Positions 25,524 through 32,335 of a DNA stretch of 64,000 nt are shown here, piece by piece (the stretch's first letter is position 1; every line of letters starts with the position of its first letter). The position numbers and the translations under genes were made by a program. Source of the stretch: Symbiodinium microadriaticum (lineage: Eukaryota > Sar > Dinophyceae > Suessiales > Symbiodiniaceae); the NCBI GenBank assembly GCA_001939145.1, contig LSRX01000475.1, positions 460,696 through 524,695 of the forward strand, given 5' to 3'. Below the pieces are notes generated by a model. The model made no database searches, had not been told where the DNA came from, and saw only the letters and a list, made by a program, of their open reading frames with translations.

Positions 25524-26946
25524 CAGTCTTCCGGGCACGGAGCTCCTCGCACTCCTCATCTGCAGGCGTCACAAGCCTGGCAGCGTGCAGGGCTCTCTGC
25601 GATGCGAGGAAGAGCTGCAAGTCTGTCCAGCCTGGAGCTCAGGGTTTCTCGTATATGAGGGGGCCCGGGCCATCCATTGGGAAAGGATACCCGGATGCAA
25701 CAGACAGAGTCGGACACCTTGGCTGCAGGTTCCAGCAGCACACGGGGATCTGTGAGCTGCGCAGCACTGCGGCTTGCACGAGGGCCGAAGGCTGTGCGTA
25801 AGGAGCTCAGAGACCACAGCTGCAGAAGCTTCATAGAATCAAACTGCCCGTGTGCGGGCGGATAGCCAGCCAGCCCGCGCCAGTGAAGGTGTTCATGAGG
25901 ACTTGGTTTTTTCGTGTCTTTCCTTACCATGAATGTCGAAATCGGATGGTCGGACCGTTTGTTCATGGTTGTGTCTGCTTGAGTTCAACAAGTCGATGTT
26001 CTCTCAGTGGGTTCCTTCAAATCATATTGTCTGAATGTCTTGACCGCACTCTTTCGGCTCGACGCCTTTTGCTGGGTTTCAGTCCAAAATTTCAAAGGTG
26101 TCAGTGGCAAATCATTGTCAAGGTCAGTCAGTGGTCGTGCAAAGCTGGGTTGCTGTTTAGGAACTCAAGCTAATTTTTATAACAAGGAAACCCGATTATG
26201 TACCATATACCCTGTTATCATAACTCATGATAAGTTTCTCTTAACAGCAACCCAGAAAAGATGTGTGGGAGGAGCCGCCGGCATCATGTCTCCCCGGCCC
26301 TGGACCGTAGAGTTCAAAGCTACAGCTACGCCATGGCCCGACGATAGAACACGGTGTACTATGTTGTATTAATATTATTCTTTATGATTGTTATCAGTAT
26401 TACTTCTATTCTTATTTAAGGTTTGAGTGGCGCTGATCGATTTTTTAAGTTTGAATATTGGGCACCGCTTGCTGTTACCGTGTTGTGATATGAGACTCCA
26501 GGATGCATCTCGCACCATGCAGCCTGAACCTCCGAGCCCCGACATTCGGAGACCCCAGGGCCGAAAATCCCAAGACCCTGCATCCCAATTCCAGGTGCGA
26601 TGCGTACTCTGGAAGCTTTGTCTCGACTCACTGCCCCGATGGTGCCTTAGCATGCTTGGGTGAAGGTGGTAGGACTCCAGTAGTTGCAGTGGTGAGGGTC
26701 ATGTGGTTCATGACGTCATCTGTGGCTTATGATGTGTCCACTTGCTGGTCGTTTGGTTAGCAACAGATCCTTTCTCGAGATCTGCTGCATATGCGAGAGT
26801 CAAACTTGCGGTGCATCTCTAGCATGTCTGAGATTCGAATCTAATCAGGCGACCTGGTCGCTCCTGTCACGAAGCTGCCGGGCCTTGCCCGCTACCCTGC
26901 GACCTGCATGGGTGCTGCGAAGAAACCCTGGTGGCGAAAGAACTGA
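8789..26946 (+). CDS. giant modular extracellular-type gene with two internal exon-block repeats
   Basis: Two copies (A and B) of about 21 small exons occur in the same order on the plus strand, offset by roughly 8-10 kb. Exon starts in A/B: 8789/17170, 9018/17452, 9178/17715, 9288/18218, 9435/18353, 9647/18630, 9874/19266, 10423/20022 (tentative), 12480/20474, 12710/21701, 12876/22359, 13084/23046, 13249/23190, 13406/23376, 13675/23594, 14600/23956, 15083/24502, 15692/25566, 15963/25729, 16508/26595, 17170/26849. Paired exons have equal lengths or differ by whole codons, and all junctions agree in phase. Domains in order: Cys-rich, TSP1-like, Cys-rich, LamG-like, PAN/apple-like, Cys-rich, Thr-rich linker. 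The role is probably secreted or surface adhesion/matrix (inference). The true start lies upstream and was not found; the stop is TGA at 26,944. Confidence 0.75.
9178..9735 (+). CDS. repeat A exons 3-6: complete TSP1-like domain
   Basis: Exons at 9,178-9,234 (CCDLASWVYKSWDETK), 9,288-9,347 (ECGHSCGLK, then SRSVTCQ), 9,435-9,457 (a 23-nt microexon, VKATGQEV) and 9,647-9,735 (ATCRYGDPEPASKRVLCEAT). Spliced, they give two spaced Trp, C-x3-CG, R-x-V-x-C, a central Cys, a Pro-rich step and C-x5-C, which is the layout of a thrombospondin type-1 repeat. The donors are GA, GT, GC and GT. The 23-nt exon is needed to keep phase and domain spacing. TSP1 domains are normally secreted and bind glycans or matrix. 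Confidence 0.7.
9874..9921 (+). CDS. repeat A exon 7: Cys-rich piece
   Basis: A 48-nt exon reading SVPLADPPNCGSSCT, paired with VPVANPPSCGGSCT in copy B at the same length. The acceptor is AG/A, unlike the AG/G of the other exons, and the donor is GA in both copies. It joins the TSP1 C-terminus to the next Cys-rich piece. Confidence 0.55.
10423..10454 (+). CDS. repeat A exon 8 (tentative): Cys-rich piece
   Basis: After TTTCAG/G the frame reads YRCARECVGC, with a possible GC donor. The phase fits between exons 7 and 9. The proposed partner in copy B (20,022-20,056) shares only the C-x3-C spacing, so this exon is uncertain. Confidence 0.35.
10640..11035. repeat. compound AAC / ACT / ACG trinucleotide and ACTT-type array in intron
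   Basis: About 400 bp of successive blocks: AACAAC, ATC, then TACTACT heptamer-like units with CGTACTA variants, then pure ACT with TTCTACT steps, then CGA/ACG. It lies in the long intron between exons 8 and 9 of copy A. Poly-Tyr/Asn/Asp ORFs across it are artefacts. Confidence 0.9.
11036..11799. other. intron of repeat A, no exon recognised
   Basis: GC-balanced sequence with short ORFs. No segment here matches copy B, so it is treated as intron. Confidence 0.4.
11800..12330. repeat. degenerate GGGTGCAACGGGTGC minisatellite in two opposed halves
   Basis: From 11,800 to 11,960 the plus strand carries degenerate GGGTGCAACGGGTGC-like units. From about 12,085 to 12,330 it carries their reverse complement (GCACCCGTTGCACCC-like). 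The halves flank about 120 bp of unrelated sequence and could fold back. The array is intronic in the gene model. Confidence 0.7.
12480..13708 (+). CDS. repeat A exons 9-15: LamG-like domain, main part
   Basis: Seven exons: 12,480-12,546 (VANQGSSGG, VKFDGEAA), 12,710-12,792 (AYYLGGKTGLPLGG, STEFTASCLQ), 12,876-12,942 (YVKLLGSDNSEEETVMLKE), 13,084-13,157 (GPDDFGAWELTATPL, RVRSFK), 13,249-13,308 (GCLCLSSYADEW), 13,406-13,468 (VRYDGKGEKIELVVNGKVCC) and 13,675-13,708 (DPSWSDVALRN). The W-V-x-Y-D-G-K-G-x-K-x-x-L-x-V-N-G-K string across exons 13-14 is the characteristic step of laminin-G/concanavalin-like jelly rolls. Donors in order: GC, GA, GC, GA, GC, GC, GT. All acceptors are AG/G. Every junction is in phase. 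The fold assignment is from motif recognition and not from a profile search. Confidence 0.65.
12560..12640. repeat. TATAT/TATTA-rich tract next to exon 9 of copy A
   Basis: An AT-only run of TATAT and TATTA words begins within 20 bp after exon 9. A related tract directly precedes exon 9 of copy B (20,235-20,470), and another lies at 16,600-17,125. Confidence 0.85.
13800..13970. repeat. TCA/ATC-rich intronic low-complexity tract
   Basis: Imperfect CAT/TCA/ATC triplets. The Ser/Ile/His-rich ORFs across it are base-composition artefacts. Confidence 0.6.
14400..14585. repeat. CTG / ACA / ACT triplet tract between exons 15 and 16 (copy A)
   Basis: GGTGCTGGTGCC and ACC-rich sequence is followed by about 12 CTG, 5 ACA and 9 ACT triplets. 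In one frame it reads Ala- then Thr-rich. A shorter version lies at the same place in copy B (23,838-23,925). Direct splicing of exon 15 to 16 is in phase without it, so I treat it as intronic, although an optional linker exon is possible. Confidence 0.65.
14600..15143 (+). CDS. repeat A exons 16-17: C-terminal part of LamG-like domain
   Basis: Exon 16 (14,600-14,661) reads APVHLGLVPGHRRPGVVGE; exon 17 (15,083-15,143) reads ALTDADIDHIVAQFSEAP. The A-L-T/S-D-A-x-I-x-x-L/I string is the usual final helix-like step of LamG-like domains, where R-A-L-S-D-A-E-I-x-x-L is common, so it closes the domain begun in exons 9-15. Donors are GT (exon 16) and GC (exon 17), the latter leaving one G that completes a Gly codon with exon 18. 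Confidence 0.65.
15692..16028 (+). CDS. repeat A exons 18-19: PAN/apple-like domain
   Basis: Exon 18 (15,692-15,746) reads VASLAACRALCTEDQRC and ends two bases into a Lys codon; exon 19 (15,963-16,028) reads YRSNGTCALRSQEACTRAEG plus CA. The spacing S-L-x-x-C-x-x-x-C-x5-C-x-Y...G-x-C-x-L is that of a short PAN/apple domain, a protein or carbohydrate binding module. Donors are AA/GT and GC. The exon lengths (55 and 66 nt) match copy B (55 and 69 nt). Confidence 0.65.
16053..16092. repeat. interstitial TTTAGGG tract
   Basis: About five TTTAGGG-type units, some with one-base changes, directly abut a degenerate inverted-repeat element. They lie in the intron between exons 19 and 20 of copy A. 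Confidence 0.85.
16093..16178. mobile_element. degenerate copy of MITE-like family 2
   Basis: GGGTAGTTATAACTGGGGTTATAA at one end is matched by GTAGCCCTACTTACAACTAC at the other, mirroring the ends of the well-preserved element at 48,262-48,374. The interior has diverged. Confidence 0.5.
16508..16551 (+). CDS. repeat A exon 20: Cys-rich piece
   Basis: A 44-nt exon reading CDDSDSLASNHCPSG. The copy B partner (26,595-26,641, 47 nt) reads CDAYSGSFVSTHCPDG. The first base completes the Ala codon left open by exon 19. The donor is GC here and GT in copy B. Confidence 0.6.
16590..17125. repeat. TATAT/TATTA low-complexity AT tract
   Basis: About 530 bp almost entirely of A and T, dominated by TATAT, TATTA and TAGTA words, with TTAAATTAA near the middle. 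It lies in the intron between exons 20 and 21 of copy A and contains no ORF. Confidence 0.9.
17170..17385 (+). CDS. fusion exon: repeat A exon 21 plus repeat B exon 1
   Basis: One open segment starts after CTAAG/G and reads DVVAPVTGQPDKLAHYPTTC, then MGAAKKPWW. It continues without interruption into a Thr-rich linker and SCDDLTCPAG, ending at a GC donor. The first part is the last exon of repeat A (its partner in B is at 26,849); the second part is the first exon of repeat B (its partner in A is at 8,789). This continuity shows that A and B lie in one protein. A Lys/Trp-rich KKPWW is followed by NAT, a possible N-glycosylation site. Confidence 0.7.
17452..17507 (+). CDS. repeat B exon 2
   Basis: Reads YVAKTVGKAQLCKDARCE after a G/GC junction that gives Gly. 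It is one codon shorter than in copy A. The donor is GC. It continues the Cys-rich motif (CPAG-YVAK...C...C) into the CC of exon 3. Confidence 0.6.
17715..18715 (+). CDS. repeat B exons 3-6: complete TSP1-like domain
   Basis: Exons 17,715-17,771 (VDECCDTASWIAISWDETK), 18,218-18,277 (ECDPSCGLDE, then TRSVTCQ), 18,353-18,375 (VPATGRVV, 23 nt) and 18,630-18,715 (DGTCQKSSQPASERLLCPFT). The TSP1 pattern is as in copy A: two Trp, C-x3-CG, T-R-S-V-T-C, then three further Cys. Donors are GA, GC, GC and GA; two of the four differ from copy A. Confidence 0.7.
19266..19313 (+). CDS. repeat B exon 7: Cys-rich piece
   Basis: Reads EVPVANPPSCGGSCT; 48 nt, as in copy A. The donor is GA. A TAG lies just after the exon in this frame, so the exon must end here if it is coding. 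Confidence 0.55.
20022..20056 (+). CDS. repeat B exon 8 (tentative)
   Basis: After GTTAAG/A the frame reads WVLSCHKVCTT, with a possible GC donor. The phase agrees with its neighbours, but similarity to the copy A candidate is only the C-x3-C spacing. Confidence 0.3.
20150..20232. repeat. degenerate telomere-type tract
   Basis: TTTAGG/TTCAGG-like words (GGTTTAGGAGTTTAGGGG, then GGTTCAGGGTTCAGG), degraded relative to TTTAGGG, next to the AT tract before exon 9 of copy B. Confidence 0.6.
20235..20470. repeat. TATTA/TAGTA tract ending at exon 9 of copy B
   Basis: About 235 bp of TATAT, TATTA and TAGTA words. The array ends three bases before the AG/G acceptor of exon 9, so the microsatellite forms the 3' end of the intron. 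Confidence 0.9.
20474..20540 (+). CDS. repeat B exon 9: start of LamG-like segment
   Basis: Reads VPNQGSSGKPMKFDGAAEV; 67 nt with a GC donor, identical in length and phase to copy A exon 9 (VANQGSSGGSVKFDGEAA). Confidence 0.65.
21701..23627 (+). CDS. repeat B exons 10-15: LamG-like domain, main part
   Basis: Exons 21,701-21,783 (YRLKNSSGLSLGSPL, STEFTASCLQ), 22,359-22,425 (ALAYLKLTGSDDAEEATVML), 23,046-23,119 (GPDDHGAWELVATPL, RLRSFR), 23,190-23,249 (GCLCLSSYADEW), 23,376-23,438 (VRYDGKGEKLDLVVNGKVCC) and 23,594-23,627 (EPSWSDAALRQ). Lengths are 83, 67, 74, 60, 63 and 34 nt, all identical to copy A. Donors in order: GA, GA, GA, GC, GC, GC. A MITE-like element ends 20 bp upstream of exon 11. 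LamG-like is inferred from the same YDGKG...VNGKV step as in copy A. Confidence 0.65.
21805..21911. mobile_element. MITE-like family 1, copy 1
   Basis: About 107 bp bounded by inverted ends TAATGTAGGGGCCTTAA and TTGAGGCCCCTACATTAA. Its reverse complement matches the copy at 37,611 along much of its length (GAATAGGGTTT, AAGGAGCCCC, ATAGTATAGGTAA). It lies in an intron of copy B. Confidence 0.75.
22212..22338. mobile_element. MITE-like family 1, degenerate copy 2
   Basis: Begins GTCATGTAGGAGCCTGAA and ends with CAGGCCTCTATATGAC, an imperfect inverted repeat. On the reverse strand it contains GAATAGGG at the family position. It ends 20 bp before exon 11 of copy B. Confidence 0.5.
22465..22600. 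repeat. TACA/TATA/CA microsatellite
   Basis: CATA tetranucleotides, a short TATATA core, more CATA, then a CA run. Intronic in copy B. Confidence 0.95.
23838..23925. repeat. GCT / ACT triplet tract between exons 15 and 16 (copy B)
   Basis: Counterpart of the copy A tract at 14,400-14,585. One frame reads Ala- then Thr-rich (AASAAAAAASAAGPPTTT). Exons 15 and 16 splice in phase without it. Confidence 0.6.
23956..24556 (+). CDS. repeat B exons 16-17: C-terminal part of LamG-like domain
   Basis: Exon 16 (23,956-24,014) reads LVHLGMVPGSVRPGAAAE, one codon shorter than in A, with a GT donor. Exon 17 (24,502-24,556) reads ALTDPDLDHLVAHFSHAP, with a GC donor leaving one G. Together they close the LamG-like domain as in copy A. 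Confidence 0.65.
24391..24430. repeat. 10-bp minisatellite (AGGTGTCC + CC-type unit)
   Basis: Four head-to-tail copies of CAGGTGTC-type units with a period of ten bases. Intronic, just before exon 17 of copy B. Confidence 0.85.
25178..25242. repeat. (GAA)n(GA)n microsatellite
   Basis: About 13 GAA triplets followed by about 10 GA dinucleotides. Intronic. The Arg/Lys/Glu-rich ORFs here are artefacts. Confidence 0.95.
25370..25525. repeat. CATA/CCTA/TATA microsatellite
   Basis: Degenerate TGTA and ACGT words, then CCTA and CATA tetranucleotides, ending in about ten TA dinucleotides, 40 bp upstream of exon 18 of copy B. Confidence 0.9.
25566..25797 (+). CDS. repeat B exons 18-19: PAN/apple-like domain
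   Basis: Exon 18 (25,566-25,620) reads VTSLAACRALCDARKSC; exon 19 (25,729-25,797) reads FQQHTGICELRSTAACTRAE plus GCA. Cys spacing is as in copy A. Both donors are GT here, whereas exon 19 of copy A uses GC at the aligned position. Confidence 0.65.
26595..26641 (+). CDS. repeat B exon 20: Cys-rich piece
   Basis: Reads CDAYSGSFVSTHCPDG, 47 nt, one codon longer than in copy A. GT donor. Confidence 0.6.
26849..26946 (+). CDS. repeat B exon 21 with stop: probable C-terminus
   Basis: After AATCAG/G the frame reads DLVAPVTKLPGLARYPATC, then MGAAKKPWWRKN and TGA at 26,944-26,946. The copy A counterpart continues into a Thr-rich linker, so this stop probably marks the end of the protein. Alternatively a donor at 26,931 (CTG/GT) could continue to an exon beyond the AT-rich island, but I found no further repeat there. 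Confidence 0.55.
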
Positions 26947-27240
26947 GTCGAACAGCATCTTGCTCAGCGTTTCACATCTTTTCAGCAGAATCGGGCTGCG
27001 CCTTCTTCCTCAGAACGCATCTGGAATTGCAGAAATCACGACACGCAAGTAGGAACACTTGGGACCAGGAAGATTCTCGGAAACATTTGGCGCCTTTGAA
27101 TTGAAGCCTACAGCTCGTCTCGTCATGCCGAAGCTCATGCTGGAAAAGACACTTTCGATTTCATGAGTCGAGCCAGAACAAGCTTTTCTTAATTACGGAA
27201 TGTTTCATCCTCTAAGCAGTGTGGCGCACGCTATTTAGGG
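26947..27240. other. probable 3' region between the gene end and the AT island
   Basis: Normal base composition, no ORF supported. GC content starts to drop after about 27,300. Confidence 0.4.
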
Positions 27241-30200
27241 TTCAAGCTCCCAGAGTACGGAGAATCCGGTTGTAAGAGCAATATCACATCTCGTTTGGCA
27301 CTAGCGTTCACTATGATAATGCTGGCATGAAATGTTATGATTTTAGATTTATATGGGTCTCTTTTTAGGAGGGCGATTGGCGAATTCAAGCAGACATGGT
27401 CATTATTGTGTTTAGAGATTTCTTTTGCCTCTTCGTTATAAGGTAGAGCCTTGTATTGGAAATGTTCAAACTCTTTTTGGCACGAGGTCCGCGATAATCT
27501 GGCGCGAATAAATTACAAAAAAGAAAGATATAAGGCTTGACATCTAAAAATACAATAAACTCTAGACAAGACTTTAGAATTTATTATTATTATTGAATTT
27601 TAAATCTGAAGTTTTCGACTTTTGAATGAAATTTCTTTGGATAAACATATTTGGATTAGGTTTTAAATACTAATTCGGAATTATCTTTAAAGAATCCCTT
27701 ATTATACATATATTGCCGCTATCGGGAGGCCATGACGTTCGAAATTTTAAATTAGTGTCTATCGAATTTCGCTATTATATTTTTCTTTCGTCCGAAATTT
27801 CGGGATTTATTTGGGTATTTCGCGTTATTTCCGTGTTAGTACGTTCTTGATGATTTTCGTTTTGATTATGATAGATATATTCGTATTGGATAGATAGCTA
27901 ATGAGCGCGTTAAGATTCTGATTAATTTGTTGAGGCATGGACTATGGAATTCGGCAGCAAAGATCGAAACCCAGAACAACGATAAAGAATGAAAGATTGA
28001 TTCGATAGGAATTTTCTAAATTTCGAAGTCTAATTTTGAATATTAAAACTTCGATAATTTCGTTTTTTTTCGATAGTAGTATATTGGATTCACTCTAGGC
28101 GTAAAGGTTGTTTCTTGAGATATTCTCATATTTTATATCTTCTTTGGCGATTAAATTATATATCTATTTTCTCGTGTATTATATTCTATAATTATTTTCT
28201 TAATATCTTCTTTATAAAAATTCAAAAAATATTTTGAAAGAGACCAGGCTGAATAGAATAAACAATAGATATCTGGATTATAAAGATCTAGGAAGATCCA
28301 TGATAGATGATGATAAATAACAGGGGGTGTATCGATTTAAATAGAATTTGTCAATAAGGAAAATTCTGATTCTTAATTGATATTTTCGTTGAATTTAGAT
28401 CTTGAAACCTTCGTTAATATATAGAAGGAATACTCGTTCTATTTATTTTATTTTATTGATTACTTATATGATTTTCTTAGATAAAAAATCTAATTTTACG
28501 TGTCGTTAAAGCAACGGTGGTAGAGAAGTCGATTTTCTGGAGAATATTGGGAATTGGAGGGAACGATTATATTAAGATAAAAAGATATCGAAGATGGTTT
28601 GGGTACTGAGACAATTTTCAATGGGCGGCGCTATAATGGCGACTAATATATATTAATAATTAATATCTGATGCGGAAATTAGACGACATAATTCTTTCGA
28701 TTATTATGGATAGATATAATAATTAATTGAAAGATTTATTATATAGATAAAAATATATTTAGAAAGATTATAATGATTTATAATAGAATAAATGGATAAT
28801 AGATATAGATGATAAAGATGATTAAAAATAATGAAATTATAAGAATATAAGATTATTAGATGATAAAATTTGCAAGATTATAAAATTCCAAAAATAAAAG
28901 ATTATATTGGATTATTTAATATCATAGATTCAAGAAATCTTCGATTATTTATCAAATTCAGAAATATAAGATCATAGAAAATAATCATGGATTATTAAGA
29001 TTAATCAAATTCTTAGATATAATTCAATTTTCTATCGCCAATGAGCCGAAAAAATATAATTTCTTTTATATTATTTCTTTCAAAATTAAGAATAGAAAAT
29101 ATCTATATATATATACTAATATCTGAAATCTTAATCATATATTTCGGATATAGAAATAATAAATCATAATATCTCAAAAAAAATCTAATCATATTTATAT
29201 TCTATTCTAACTTAAATTTTATCGAGAAATGATTAATAAGAACGCGACTGATTTATTAACCGTCATTTAGACAATCCAGCCACATGGCACACGAGCTAGC
29301 CCAATATAGAAAGAAGATAGCCCAGAAGCCAAATCTCCGCAACAGAGATTGCCCGATATATATGATTTTCTTACAAAAATAGTACCCGTACTAAGAGATT
29401 CATTATACGAAGAAGATTTGAAATTCTGAAAATATCAGGTTTTTCAGAAGCTTCCCTCATGATATAACGAAAAATAACGATATAAATCAAAATATACGAT
29501 AATCATAAGAAAATTCAGTATAATTTAGAGATAATTAAATCGGGCTGGCGTAAAACTCTGAAAGAAAGACTTAATCTGTACAATCCTCTCCATGGCTCAA
29601 CGAGAAATCATCATATCGATCATGGCGCAGCTTACGTCCCCAAATCTTAAAATTTAAATCGATATATATATTTATCTTTTAATTAATTTCTTTAAAATAA
29701 AGGCAAGCAAGATATTTATTTCCCAAACTAATTAATTGTCTTAGCTCTCAAGAATATTCTAGCGATTCTTCAATAATATCTTTATTAAATCTAGATTCTG
29801 CTCAAGAAATTCAAGACCCATATAAGTCTCACGATATTTTTATTTCGAATTTAAACGACCTCAAAGGAAAAAAAAAAGAATCGAATTATAATAGATTTAT
29901 TTTTCATACGATATATTTAATAAAAATAGAAATATATTTACACAATCATCTATATAAAATAATAATAGTAACAATTAAATTCTTTTTTTGCTTAATATAT
30001 CGAATAAGTAATTAAAGTCAAATATTCATCTAGGATTTATATTTTCTATTCAAAGATATCAAGTGAAATTATAAATCAAGATTTCTTTCGCAAAATTCCG
30101 GATAGGGGCGTATTTCTATTTATAAGTATTTAAGAGATAAATTAATATTTTAAAGAATTCTCCTAAAAATCGTTTTAAAATAATCATTTTCTAAAATCCT

Positions 30201-30405
30201 TTGTAAAATAATCACTACCACCAATAAGAAATTAATATATACATATACCTATATATTCGATTCTCAATTTCTAAAAATATAATCTATAATTATTAATATC
30301 TAATCAATATTATATTCTTGAAATAGATCGTAGCCAATCCATTAAAATATTTATCAAGAATCGTATCATTACATAATTCAATTCTATTTTCTAATCAGCA
30401 CGATG
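27241..30405. other. AT-rich island with strand-skew reversal, no gene
   Basis: About 3.1 kb at roughly 26% GC by hand count, against about 50% on each side, with no ORF of 60 codons. Hand counts: 27,301-28,920 has G 287 and C 168; 28,921-30,360 has G 145 and C 208. GC is lowest near 28,741-28,860, where C is almost absent from the plus strand. GC falls gradually on the left and rises sharply near 30,400 on the right. I recognise no rRNA, tRNA or organelle gene in it. It could be an AT trough at a transcription-domain boundary or a replication-related region. Confidence 0.8.
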
Positions 30406-30955
30406 GGAAGGAGCTCCTAAGTTGATAATTAGGCCAATTCGCAAGTTTGAGACCTTGCCAGTCCAGACCTCTTGTTCAGCCGACTGCTACAATTTTCAAC
30501 CTATCACTTCACACTGGCCTACAGCACAGACTTGCACGGTTTTTTGCGCAGCGCCCTCTATGTACAAGTGGCCTTGCCTTGCCTCAGCTACTTGGTGCCG
30601 AGGCTAACCTCGCAAGATCAGAGTCCAAGTCAGACAAGCAGAAAGCTCCACTTGGGGGTTTTTTAAAGTGCAATGCGGCCCTTTCTGTTGCGGGGCTTTA
30701 GGGCTTAGGGAAAAGTTCAGGAGTCAGAACAATCTGGCACTGGCATCCTTCCCTGCGCTGGCACCCTCTGCATGGCTGCATTCCAGTGACGAAAAGGCTC
30801 TGGTAGCCGAACTCGGGGGTCGTTTCCTCCTCCATGTCCGGTGAGGCCATCGAGACGACGACCATCTGAGCGGGTCAAGGAATCACTTGGGCAGTCAGCC
30901 AGAGACATAGCATCCCGGTGCTAGTCTTATAAGTTTGGATACCAGGTACAGACTG
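30406..30955. other. no recognisable gene
   Basis: Base composition returns to about 50% GC. A minus-strand frame at 30,717-30,908 is open for 63 codons but resembles nothing I know. Confidence 0.4.
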
Positions 30956-31195
30956 GAAATCATGGATTTATTATTTCTGTGAAAAATCTGTGAAACAGCC
31001 GGTTCACAGATCTGTGAAACATTTGTGCAACATCTGCGATGCTGATGTCATCTGTGGATCGCCTATTCAGAATTCTGTGAAAACTCTGTCATGCTGGGAT
31101 CATCTGCTCAAACATTTGTGAAACAATCTGTGACGCTGATGTCTCCTGGATCAATCTGTGAACAATCTGCGATGCTGAATTTCATCTGTGAAGTG
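30956..31195. repeat. CACAGATT family, block 1 (AATCTGTGAA orientation)
   Basis: About ten copies of AATCTGTGAA-like words (also ACATCTGTGAAAC, CATTTGTGAAAC) with variable spacers, mainly in the reverse-complement orientation of CACAGATT. Confidence 0.75.
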
Positions 31196-31599
31196 AAAGG
31201 ATACGGCAGACGTACGTCGAGAGGAGTGACATGTCTTTGGAGACTGACTTTGAGTTGACGATGACTGACGGACGTCAATTTGGAAGGTGGTTGTGTCCTA
31301 CTGCTACTGGGAGCAGCTATAGGGCTAGGGCTAGGGTTTGCTTGCGTTCCGGATTTGGACGGAAGTTGCTACGTTGACAAGTAGTTTCCATCTGCTCGGG
31401 CTCATATTTTTAGCGTTAAGCTCGTGCTGTGTCAGACCATGCCAGCAGCACGTTGCCCGGCATGGCCGATTGAAGCTGGCTGCTTCAGCCGCAGAAAGCG
31501 CCACAATAGCAAAAACGATAAATCCTCGAACCCACTACACCGTAGCCTGTAGGCCTGCATGTAGCTAGGATGTTTAAAATTTCGCAGCGGCTGCTGCTG

Positions 31600-31904
31600 C
31601 CGCTGCCGCTGNCGTGGGGCCGGCCGTGCGGCACAGATGTTTCACGGACCGCGCGGCACAGATTTTTCACAGATTTGGCGGAGGCGTGCGGCACAGATTT
31701 TTCACAGATTTGGGGGGAGGCCGACCGTGCGGCACAGATTTTTCATAGATTTAATGGGAGGCCGGCCGTGTGGCACAGATTTTTCACAGATTTGGCGGAG
31801 GCGTGCGGAACAGATTTTTCACAGATTTGGGGGGGGCCGTGCGGCACAGATTTTTCACAGATTTTTGGGGGGCCACCGCGGCACAGATTTTGCGGGACGT
31901 CCCA
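31600..31904. repeat. CACAGATT family, block 2 left arm (TTCACAGATT orientation)
   Basis: Head-to-tail units of roughly 36-55 bp: a GC-rich GGCCGTGCGGCACAGATT segment, then TTTCACAGATTTGG and a G-rich run. It starts next to an N at 31,612. Confidence 0.9.
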
Positions 31905-32335
31905 TAAAATCTGTGCCGCGGCCGCCCCAAAATCTGTGAAAAATCTGTGCTGCGCGGCCGGCCTTTTTCAAAAAATCTGTGCCGCGCGGTCCCCTCAAAT
32001 CTGTGTGACAAATCTGTGCCGCACGCCTCCCCTAACGACCAACTAAATCTGTGAAAAATCTGTGCCGCACGGCCGGCTTCCCCCCAAATCTGTGAAAAAT
32101 CTGTGCCGCACGGCCGGCCTCCCCCCAAATCTGTGCCGCACGGCCCCCCCCAAATCTGTGAAAAATCTGTGCTGCACGGCCGGCCTCCCTCCAAATCTGT
32201 AAAAAAATCTGTGCCGCGCGGCCGGCCTCCCCCCAAATCTGTGAAAAATCTGCGCCGCACGGCCGGCCACCCCCCACATCTGTGAAAAATCCGTCGTGCA
32301 GCCGGCCTCCCCCCAAATCTGTGAAAAATCTGCGT
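31905..32335. repeat. CACAGATT family, block 2 right arm (reverse complement)
   Basis: The same units in opposite orientation: AATCTGTGAAAAATCTGTG followed by CCGCACGGCCGGCC and a C-rich run. At the centre CGCGGCACAGATTTT faces AAAATCTGTGCCGCG across a 14-bp loop near 31,890-31,903, so the two arms form a long foldback. Confidence 0.9.

Noticed and set aside
13084..26946. Two separate tandem genes instead of one gene with internal repeats
   Set aside because: The fusion exon at 17,170-17,385 joins the end of A to the start of B in one frame, and no stop or new start lies between them.
27241..30405. Organelle or bacterial DNA insertion or contamination
   Set aside because: No recognisable organelle or bacterial gene, no ORF of 60 codons, a gradual left edge and a skew switch in the middle. 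A database search would be needed to exclude it fully.
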